Source: Trichoplax sp. H2
Lineage: Eukaryota; Placozoa; Uniplacotomia; Trichoplacea
DNA: 64,000 nucleotides
Assembly (NCBI GenBank): GCA_003344405.1
Contig: NOWV01000021.1
Location: 310,001 to 374,000 of the forward strand
Direction: 5' to 3'
How positions within the stretch are numbered: position 1 is the stretch's first letter; every line of letters begins with the position of its first letter. Below the pieces are notes generated by a model. It was not told where the DNA came from and did no database searches. It saw nothing but the letters and a program-made list of their open reading frames with translations. Shown here one piece after another: positions 54,611 to 64,000 of the stretch. A program made the position numbers and the translations under genes.

Positions 54611-54652
54611 TATATGAACGTGACCGAATGCGAAATCGGTCACGTTCATATA
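54611..54652. repeat. perfect 17-bp inverted repeat (hairpin)
   Basis: The left arm TATATGAACGTGACCGA (54611-54627) and its exact complement (54636-54652) enclose an 8-base loop. The stem is too short for an animal microRNA precursor. A partial, nearly identical copy occurs at 35168-35198, so it belongs to a dispersed repeat. Confidence 0.95.
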
Positions 54653-55299
54653 AATTGCGTAAAGGTATTGCTGCATTTTTTTGCATTATTTAGCTGTCTA
54701 TAAAATGTAATATCTCTGTCAGCGAAGCGATAGGATGCTAAGTTGGTTCTTAACTATTTCTCTTAGTTCTACTGGAGTAGTACCGTAATTGATAATTATT
54801 TTGAATAAAGCCAAAGTAGCTTAAATTGCGAAATTTACTTCTACGAACTTATACTCGTACGATAGTGTCATAGTGCTAGAGTAACGTCAAAGTTAAAGTA
54901 TGTATTAATTATGTGTACAGACTTCATTTAATTTATGAACGTGAATCCGTAGTTCTATTTTAGGTAAAAGATTGTAGAAAGGCCAATAATATAATTGGTC
55001 ATAGTGAACTATTTGCATTAGAATCTACTGTAACCGTAGAAGTTAATTATTGTTCTAATATTGGCAATCATGAATTTAAACTTATTAGACTTACTCGTAT
55101 AAAAAGTAAATACTACAGTAAGTTCTACAGTATTTTGCGAAGAGCCTGATGCTCCTCGAGTTATTCATAGGCGATTATCGTAGGATATGCGTAAATCAAC
55201 TATTTTCAGATTCAATTTCCTATGCTGAAATCTAATAGAAATTTTGTTAATATTTTCGTAGACGTAATCTAAACTTAATTTACAAGACTAGACTATTAA

Positions 55300-55470
55300 A
55301 TACGTCATTTTATATTACAAGATAGAAATATTGGCATAGAAGTAATATTAAATGGTATCATTTTATATTAATTAAAGATGAAAATCTTGCTATAGAAGTA
55401 ACATCCAATGGCATTGTTTTCCACTGCAAATATAAACTCTCTACAGGAATTACAGCCAATGATAGCAACT
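55300..55470. repeat. degenerate three-unit repeat, about 65-bp unit
   Basis: Units share an ATGGTATCATTTTATATT-like start and a TTGGCATAGAAGTAA or TTGCTATAGAAGTAA or ACAGGAATTACAG block. Confidence 0.6.
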
Positions 55471-56326
55471 CAATTATAACCAGCTTGATATTAAGAGTAT
55501 CACTGTAATCTATTTCTTATCATGAATAGGGTAATTGTAAGTACTTTTCGTGCATCTAATATATCTTTATCATTGCCAAGAGCTATTTTACTAGGCCCAA
55601 TTATAATATTGCATCGCGTTTGGGGCGCGTGCTTGCATTAAATTGCTTCTTTGTAATGTGAATTAAGTCAATAATCTATTTATCAAGTATATTGACAAGA
55701 AAGAATCACTTTAACACCGCTATTATCCAGCAAAGCAAGCAAATCTATGTCAATATTGAAATCGCCGATCAATCTTCTTTTATCGGTATAAAAATAATGG
55801 ACAATCCAATCTTCTTCATTCAGCCATGACGAAAGACTTCAAGAAAACGTGTATTCCTTGCTTACTTTACACCGCGATATACTTCAATTTTAATCAATTC
55901 ACGAAATCTGTACCGAGATTTTTACAGTATTTCAATAATTCAATAAGTAACATCTATTACCAGCCGATAAAATCATCAAGAGAACTGCTGATTTTTATCC
56001 GATAGATTACTGATACAGGTAAATTATAGGAATAGGATAAGGTGCTCCGAATAAAATAAATATCCTATAAGCAGTTAATTATTACGTAATGAATTGATGT
56101 CCATATTAACAAATTTGCTTGCTTGCTATTGATGCATTTTTAATATTATTCCATTAATATTATTTACTTAATGAATTCAATCATCGTTTCTTGCGATTAT
56201 TTTCCGCGTCATGGCCTTGAACTATGACTCGCTATGTAAAAAATACAAATTATATCAATATTGAAGACAGTTCTAATCCAAGACTAGATCCATTATGCCA
56301 ATCTCGTCAGTAACAAGATCATAAAG

Positions 56327-59300
56327 ATGCCAATGCCAATTAAGCTCAAGAAGCCTAAAGCTTCCACTGACTTAGAAGAGGTCAATTAGAATCAGTGATG
56401 TTCAATTATAGATTAGCCTTCAATTGTAGAATAATATAAAAATAAAAATAAATGCTAATCTCTCTAGTCAGAAGAGTTCATCTAGTGATGGTAATTTTAA
56501 CTTAAAATTGGATGGATCCAACTGCATATCATACGATGTTGCTCTATTCCTAACAGAAAATCAATAACAAAGTCGAATCGATCTACCAAGCGGCTAAAAG
56601 TCATAATTTACCTCGATTGAAAAAATATGAAAACGATGTTAACATCAAAAGCTACAACTATAAAGAAATCAATGGCCATGAAGTGAGTACTACAGTAATT
56701 TCTTCCTTAGTAAAATCCTACTCTTGTTTTTATTTTGATTATAATCAACGGATTGAATCGAAATATAGTCTGATGTAAATTGTCATATCTAAACAAGCCT
56801 ATCAACGATGATCTAAATCGATTACATTGCTTATAAGTTCAGTCATTAAATTCGATCATGAAAAATGATCAATTTATTATCTCAGTTCTATCGTAAATCT
56901 ACTACTGCATCACCAAACTAAATTATAACCTAAATCGGACAAGTTGTTGACATTTCATCTATAGTCTGTTTCCATCGAAAATATTTACATCGGCGACACT
57001 ACCTTCAGAATTAATAATAGAAACTGTCGAAAGTTTTATAACCTTACTAATCAGATTATTTCCATATAATATTTTTACGTCAATTAGAATTTATTTCTTT
57101 CATTAATAACTTAGTTTAAAGCTTATTTCTTTCCAGTTATGAAATAATGTCGTTTAAGCCAAATAAATTTCTACTATCAGTAAATAACATTACTCTATAA
57201 TTTATACCCTTTTATTATCCCTCAGTTAGTAAGGAAAGTTCTGTTTCTTTCAATGAGATTAAAAATCTTTCATTAGCTAGACTAGATCTTTTCTACCGAT
57301 AAATGTAGATTATTGACTGTTTCTTTTTCTCATAAAAGTTATAAAATAATACTGTTGAGTCAACTTAAGTTGATTTAACTAGATCTCTTTAACTGGTAAA
57401 TAAAGTTTGTTTGATAATTCATCTCCTTTTAAAATGTTTGCAAGTAACCTCATTGAGCTAGTTTAAATTGACTTCTTTTATATGAATCAACATTCGCCTT
57501 AATTATGAAATTATATTCTTTATATCGATTGAAATCGATCACTTTCATCCGTAACTAAAAATTTATAGGTATCTTATTTCCTTTTAATAATTATAAAGTA
57601 ATACTTTCTCAAATGGTACTTGATGTACTTCGATTCTATGCTTTCATACACTCCATAAAATCTCTATATGTCAGACATAAGTGCTATTAACAGTATTTCC
57701 TCTAGTAGCGAATACCTTCTTGTCAATTATTCATTTAATTATGATCATTAGAAGCAGTGAATAGGCTAATTTTCATTTAATAAATATTTAATAGCAAGCT
57801 CGCTTAAGGAAATATTACGGAAATAGCAACAGCTGACTTATCCATGCAAATAAATCCCGTTTTGATGCGAAATACATATTACATGCACTACCGTACTAAT
57901 TTATTCGAAACATAGGCTATCATCAGAGTATTGGTTCTGTCCATCTATAATTTAATCATAGAAACGAAAACATTAAATGGTAGACTAATCCACCCTTTAA
58001 CTTAAATAACATAACTTTCATCAACTAGTTCGCTTTTATTTGATCAATTAGATTGACGGTGGAACTCCATTACATTTTGCTTGTGCTGATGGAGACGTCG
58101 ATGCAATTCAGTTACTACTTTGCCACGGAGCTAATCCTTACTTGTTACAATATGAGGTAAGCTGATTTTACTGCTTAGAAATAAAATTAAATTAATATTT
58201 CCTATGGAATAAGAGGATTGCATGATCTATCAGAATTGTTTTCATGCGCATTTCTATAAACTGAAATTAATAGTGTATAATTTACTAATATCTGATAGCT
58301 GTAATTATCTTGACCTGATTTCTAATATATGTATATACATAAGACTAACAACAAGCTTTGAATCCATAAAGGAAAGTAGTATAGTTATATCTTATTGTAG
58401 AGGATAAAACAATTATATCATGCATGTTATACACAAATACTCATCAAGATAGATATATCAGTTATTGGATTGCTTAGTTGCTACTCTATAAACTGAGACC
58501 TATAGTACATCAATCCATCGCCATTTAATGATATAAAATTAAGAAATTAATAACTTTGATATTATTTCCAATATGAATAAGATTATCTGATATAGAGTTA
58601 CGTATCAATAATGAAAGTTATTATACCTATTTATACCTTATTGCGGATAAAACAATGTCCTCATATAGGTAGTATATATTATCAAGATGGACAAATGAAT
58701 AACAAACTCCATCCTTAGCCTGTAAGAAAATGAAATACATCTATTATATATCTTCAATGTCTTTCTAAATCTTTCAGAACGGTGGACTTGCACCTATCCA
58801 TTTCGCAGCTCAAGATAACCACTTAGAATGCATTAAAACATTATACCGACACCATCCGAATACCATTAATATTTCATCCTATGTAAGTTGCTATCCGTGT
58901 ATATCATAAAAGTTCTTTTTATTTATTAATCTATCATTCAAATTTGAAACAGAGCCAAACTAACGCTGGTAAAATTTTAAATTACAGCAGTTATACTTAT
59001 CTTTATTGCACAACATTTGCAGATTTCACCTGCTAATTTGCTTCTTTATATCTCCAAACTACTATTACTTCGCTTAAAAACCACCGTTGAATAATTTATT
59101 GCTATCTAAACCGATTTAATGTGGTAATAAATAAGATATTATTAATTAATGAGTGAAAATAAATCATTAATTTCTCTTAGTTGAAGGAGCAAGTGCTGCA
59201 TATTGCAACAAAGAATGGATACTCTGATATGACAAAATGGTTGATCGATCACGGTGCTGATATCAATCATCAAGATCATGTAAGTTATCATTAGCTACCG

Positions 59301-61132
59301 ATCGAAAAAATAGTTATGAGATACATTTACTACTTCAATAAGTGATGTCTAAGTACAATATAAACTTCTACTTTTTCAATTAATTTACCCTCTCTTAATT
59401 TTGTATTCAAGTTGATCATCACACATTTAAAGAAAGACTAGCTGTACTAATTTACCATGCCAAAGTATATACTTCTATGCTCTAATTTAAACAAACGCGA
59501 TCTAAACTAATTCTAGCTTTTATTTCTCCACTCTAATTCATCAGCAGAAGGCCATCACTAATATATTAGCAACATTTTCTATTACCATTGTCATAACATG
59601 TATCTAATCATCTGCTATACTGTATTTATAACTATACTTAATAAATAGCTATAGCTATATTTATTAAAACCGTAGTTATACAAAATTGGTATAACTATAG
59701 TTATGTAATAGAATGAAGCTCTTCACACAATTTTATGACTTCTGATTCTCTATTTGAGGACAATTTATTACTTAGGTTGCTGAATGAACGGACACCTAAT
59801 AAATTAATCTACTTATTTCTATATTGCAAATGTCATTCCCTCTAGAATGGTAATACACCACTACATAATGCCGTTAGAAATGCTCATGTCCATTGTGTTA
59901 GACTTTTGCTTGCCAATGGAGCTGATCCAACCATGCAAAACCATGTAAACAATTTTTTTGATTCTTTTCTCAAGTACTATCCCAGTTAGATGATCGCTAA
60001 CCTTACGAGTTTAGAACAGAAGATATAAACAATCATTAAGTCAATTTATATATTAATTATCTGTTTATTAGATCTAAAACAACTAACATTAATCCAATAT
60101 TTTCCATAGCTTAGTGAAAGTGCCATCAATATAGCAAATCATGCTAATAATACAGAAATCTGTGAATTACTTGTCAATAAAAACCATCATGTAAGTCTAC
60201 CAGGTGAATAATTCAAATGTAAGAGCATAGGAATATTTACTTATTTCTACTGGATATTATTTTATATTAGGATGATAAGAATAAAAATGAAGAGAATGGT
60301 AACAAACCACGTTGTCCTTCAATCCTTCGACCCCATATCAAAGGTGAGCAAGAGGATTCTTACCAACATTTAATATTGATATATAATGATCCGATGGAAT
60401 CGTAAACTTTTTGCTCTTAATTTACGTTTAAGCTAGCATTTAAGATAAATAAACCTTATTTGCTTAAAAAATTTCATCCACAGCTTATAAATTTATAAAT
60501 AAGACTAGGTTTAGTATTGTAATCGTGATATTTTGGGGGCTACAATCTATCGTTATAGAATCCAAGTATTAGAAATACACAATTATGATTAAACTATGTT
60601 AATATGCAACATGTTTTCTTCGTTATTACTGCTAAAATATGAATATGAGTGCTTCTTTTAAAGATGTCTAGACTTTAATGGGTAAAATAACACTATATGA
60701 GCTATAAACATCTTAAAATGTTACAATTATATCAAAATATATTTTAATAGCGATTGTTTCCTTTATATTACACTCACAGATTTACAAAATGTGGCATTAA
60801 AAGACTCTATCGAAGGAGACATTGTCCAAAAGAATTTCGCTTGGATGTGTGAAATTATTAATACACCACGTTTGACTGATTTGCTATACACTAAAACCAT
60901 CCTAAATGATGACAATGTTCATAAAATTAATCAACAATCCAAATCAGAACAAAAAGCAGCAACATTACTAAATATTCTTATGCTATGTGATGTTCAGACA
61001 TTTTATACCTTAGTAGAAACGCTTAAATTAGTCGATTCTGTCCATCAAAAACTAGCTCATATATTAACGAAAGAAGTTTACGAGAAACGTAAACAGACGC
61101 AAGTTAAACCGGCTGCTTGCATTATTTCCTAA
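56327..61132 (+). CDS. ankyrin-repeat protein with C-terminal CARD and CaaX box
   Basis: Predicted death-fold adaptor: ankyrin repeats for partner binding, a CARD for homotypic assembly, and a C-terminal Cys-Ile-Ile-Ser that fits a CaaX farnesylation site and predicts membrane attachment. Nine exons: 56327-56380, 56557-56682, 58052-58156, 58778-58882, 59181-59279, 59846-59944, 60110-60190, 60271-60343, 60780-61132, in frame for 364 residues. The ankyrin repeats (about residues 61-223) show GGTPLHFACADGD, APIHFAAQDNH, NGNTPLHNAVRNAH and LLLANGADP. A polar linker follows. The CARD (about 249-350) has the six-helix hydrophobic pattern, including KAATLLNILML and TFYTLVETLKLV, resembling the Apaf-1 CARD. 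A basic segment (EKRKQTQVK) precedes the CaaX. Exon 1 is the least certain: its donor GAG-GTCAAT is weak and a different first exon is possible. The domain order is not one I recognise from a named protein. Confidence 0.85.
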
Positions 61133-61376
61133 TTATATCATTTATAATAATTATTTGTGATAATCCATTAAGATAACGAACTATTATCTACTTATCGTAA
61201 AGTATGATGTAACGAATGGATTCTATATCATTCCAATGAAGAAACAAACATTCAATCTAGTTGAGAGTTGATACTTTGTTCTTATAGTAAATAGAAAATA
61301 TATTTAAAATCTATCTATCTATTGGCATAATCGTATCAAGATTAAAAAAAATATTTCTCACCATGAATCAGCAATC

Positions 61377-61382
61377 AATAAA
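61377..61382 (+). other. polyadenylation signal of the ankyrin-CARD gene
   Basis: AATAAA about 245 bp after the stop codon on the coding strand; the first canonical hexamer downstream. Confidence 0.6.
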
Positions 61383-62107
61383 ATGGTATTATTTCATTTT
61401 ATTATATCTTTGATGGGGATGAAAACATAGCTATAATATTATGCATATTAGAGATAAACTGTAGAAGGATATACCAATAGTGCAAGAACTCTTGAAATTT
61501 TGGCTATTTGAGATCTACAGTACTGAAGAGAATAAGAATATTACAATTGCCAAATATAACCGTAACTGGATCTTTAAATAAAAAATTTTTGTTGGTGACT
61601 GCTACTGTAACTATATTGCAATATTGGTAAATTAAAAATTGTTATAACTTTTTACTTTGAAGTCAAATTCCAGTTCTGATTTTTTTTAAAGTCAGATAGA
61701 TGGATAAGTTAAGAACTGCAATAAAATGTTACCAGAATACTCATATGAGATTATTGAAAAAATCTTTGATACTTGGTAGCATATATCTTCTTGGTTTTCA
61801 ATATATTTTGATGAATTATATATTAGTAAAATTTTTATATTCAGTAAATTTCCTTCGAATATTTACTAAACTGAAAGACGAAATAGAAATGAAAATAAGA
61901 ATTCATACCATACAGGCACAAAATTATTGGAATGTGTACTATGGATCAATACGGCATAAAGTTATTCTGCTCTATTATTCTCAATCATACTTTTCAAAAT
62001 TAAATGCTCATAAAATCCAGAAATAATAAGCAATTAATGACAGGTAATAGCTTATTGACTATTTCTATTTTGCTTTCTATTGCTCAGCCTATGTTAATTA
62101 ATTATGC

Positions 62108-62137
62108 ATATGTTACGGTCTATAGACCGTAACATAT
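62108..62137. repeat. perfect 30-bp palindrome with an extra half-arm
   Basis: The sequence is fully self-complementary around TCTATAGA, with arms ATATGTTACGG and complement. It is followed at once by another copy of the right arm (TAGACCGTAACATAT, to about 62151), as left by a slippage or hairpin-processing event. Confidence 0.95.
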
Positions 62138-62275
62138 AGACCGTAACATATATATTAAATTGCCATAGATCAGTTGATTACAGTCTGTAATTCAAACGCA
62201 CAACTATAAGCTATGTAGTTTAGAAAAACTGGTATAATTATTTGATAAGGATTGATGACTAGGAATAAACTGTGT

Positions 62276-62830
62276 TATAGTGATGCACTTCGTTTTTAAC
62301 TATAAGGATAGCTATATTTGATATAGTTAGATTACTAAGAATAGATATTATCGTGAAGCTAATATTAGATGATTGATAACTACTGCTGTATTTTAGAAAT
62401 TCTAGATGACTAATATTAGCCTGTTGATTAATTATAGTATGAGATTTACGTGACTAGAAAAACTATAATTGTGAAGATGCCCAACACCGAAAGGTGCTGG
62501 ACATTAATAGAGGAGTAGTGATATCATAAGTAGGACGATTCGGATTGTAGAAGATAATGATATTCTATTTGACAATAGCATTCTCTTTGACGATTCAAAT
62601 CTGATAGAAGATTAATTAAGTTGTTATAAATGGATTTGACGAAATATATTTAAGAAATGCTGAGATGAACTCATATAGAGAAAAGAGATTTCACGTCACT
62701 TTGAACTCAGAATACTTTAGATTTCAGACTAGATCCTGGTAGTAATTAATTATTGCTCTACCATTCCTAAAATCTTGTAATAAAGCCTTTTAGAAAATAT
62801 CATTTGATTAAGACAGTCACTGTGAGACAC
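62276..62830 (-). mobile_element. dispersed repeat element, copy B (inverted)
   Basis: Reverse-complement relative of 36951-37479, aligning along its whole length with moderate identity. It includes the hairpin with arms CCAACACC and GGTGCTGG at about 62482-62502 and the shared terminus (GTGATGCAC on the + strand at about 62280). No open frame is present. Unlike copy A, it is not flanked by the 222-bp repeat, so that repeat is not part of the element. Confidence 0.65.
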
Positions 62831-64000
62831 TTTTATTACAGTATAGATTTAAAGATTTACGTACATTATTTTACACTACTTCTCAAATTTATCGCCGAAA
62901 AAAGAAGTCTAATATAAAGAAAATTGTTCTTATTCTTTGTACTTTTTTAGTATCAAGACTATGCATCCATTAAAATAACCGTATTGTTATCATGCAGCAA
63001 TTACTCAGTTTATGATAGGTGAAGTTGGGCGGTTCGATTCTCAGATAAATAAGGCAATAATAGCCATTAGTGTAGAAGCTTTACTCGTCTTTATTCTTAT
63101 GAATGAAATTTCACAAAACCCTAAAAATTTTTTTAACTTACTGTACTCTGCAATATCACGTAATACTATAAAAACAACTGACAAATTATTTTTATGGCCC
63201 ATCTCGACCAAAGTAGAAATAAATTAGCCTGCTTGTGTTCTTCAGATTTGATATTACTCACAAAGGCGATGTTTTATATAAATGAAAAAAAATAGATTTT
63301 CTTTTAACTGCTAAATTATCTCAATGATTCCCTTCAGAACAGAAAAGTACCTTTACATTTTACTCAGCGTATATTCGTAAATAACTATAAATGTCATTAT
63401 TTGTTATTTAGATGAATGTAAATGAATTTTCATTCTACTTGCTGAGAATATCATATGATATTTTTCAGAACAGAAAAACAACTAGTAATGTTACCCCTAT
63501 GTGTATCTCATTAGCAATTTTATAAAATTAGATTTTTAGTATTGTACTTGCCGCACGCTTCAATTTTTATTTTCACCTATTAAAGAACTTCAATAGTACT
63601 GGTTATAATAAAAGAATATCCATTCATACTATATTATATAGTACTATATAATAAATAGTTGTCGACCTATTGTGCACGCAAGCCATTATCATTTTTTCGA
63701 TATGCAAAACACGTAAAAATTATTATAACTATATTTCTTCATCTATTTGCAAAGAACTGAAATTTATTTACTAGTTGGTGTTATAAAATAATAAACAACA
63801 ATTTTGCTATTTAATGTCTAATATTCTTTTCAATAATAAAGATTAGTAGTAAGTGTAATTGCTAAAACTGTCTTTCCTTTCATTTCGAGATTCAGATTAC
63901 AGATTTTCATTCACCTTAAAATAAATGGATATTAATATTTATAACAGCTAAGTTGGGAAGGTAGTAAGCTGATAGCACTAAAGTTTTAAACGTGTTTAAG

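Larger units (their letters stand above)
53407..56326. other. gene-free stretch after the hydantoinase gene
   Basis: No supported gene. It contains a two-copy repeat (53422-53645), a perfect hairpin (54611-54652) and a three-unit degenerate repeat (about 55300-55470). No canonical AATAAA lies close behind the hydantoinase stop. Confidence 0.6.
61383..64000. other. gene-free right end of the window
   Basis: No supported gene. It holds a palindrome (62108-62137), the inverted copy of the dispersed element (about 62276-62830), and a 20-bp palindrome at about 63633-63652. Two open frames (61700-62026 and 63012-63227) have AT-driven composition and no homology I recognise. Confidence 0.55.

Noticed and set aside
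54611-54652. Hairpin as a microRNA precursor or terminator
   Set aside because: A 17-bp stem with an 8-base loop is too short for an animal pre-miRNA, and a related sequence elsewhere points to a dispersed repeat.
61700-62026. 108-codon open frame rich in Ile, Leu, Tyr and Lys
   Set aside because: Length is within chance expectation for a 64-kb AT-rich window, composition is AT-driven, and no domain is recognisable.
63031-63043. GGTTCGATTCTC resembling a tRNA B box
   Set aside because: No matching A box, cloverleaf or acceptor-stem pairing nearby, so not a tRNA gene. A similar GGTTCGAGG at about 46145 lies within a tandem repeat and is also rejected.

Overview
The window is AT-rich nuclear DNA of an animal. 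It holds intron-containing genes with GT-AG introns, AATAAA polyadenylation signals and animal-type proteins: cytosolic HSP90, the WD-repeat protein WDR20, the ciliary TOG-array protein TOGARAM1/crescerin, a rhodopsin-like GPCR, and an ankyrin-CARD protein. Compact genes, mostly short introns and conserved human gene linkage together suggest an early-branching animal. A placozoan such as Trichoplax or Hoilungia is my best guess, but it is not proven from sequence alone. One 20-base run of N (36931-36950) marks a scaffold gap.

Layout. 1-3830: no gene; tandem duplications and a dense ACAGT/GTACTGTAC simple-repeat field. 3830-7200: heat-inducible HSP90 gene (5 coding exons, + strand) with a heat-shock element and TATA-like box. 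7200-8690: more ACAGT repeat. 8694-13204: WDR20 (3 coding exons, + strand, possible alternative last exon). 14451-14687: small unrecognised ORF. 14815-27500: TOGARAM1 on the - strand, 17 coding exons, 1792 codons before the stop, all splice phases consistent. 27501-41830: about 14 kb with no recognisable gene, filled with degenerate tandem repeats and the gap. 41957-42955: class A-like GPCR (+). 42960-48200: repeats, no convincing gene. 48239-53406: a 12-exon gene joining a HyuA-type hydantoinase/oxoprolinase subunit to a DUF917 (S-Me-THD) domain, a bacterial/fungal-type metabolic enzyme. 53407-56326: no gene; a perfect 17-bp-stem hairpin. 56327-61132: a 9-exon gene for an ankyrin-repeat protein with a C-terminal CARD and a terminal CaaX prenylation box. 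61133-64000: no gene; an inverted copy of the repeat found beside the gap, and a 30-bp perfect palindrome.

How the genes relate. They do not form a pathway. HSP90 next to WDR20 repeats the human 14q32 arrangement, and human TOGARAM1 is also on chromosome 14, so the left half looks like an ancestral linkage block. The right half is accessory-like: a GPCR, a possibly transferred catabolic fusion enzyme, and a death-fold protein with a predicted lipid anchor, the most novel-looking item here. Exon coordinates were assembled by hand from splice sites, frame continuity and remembered family conservation. No search was run.
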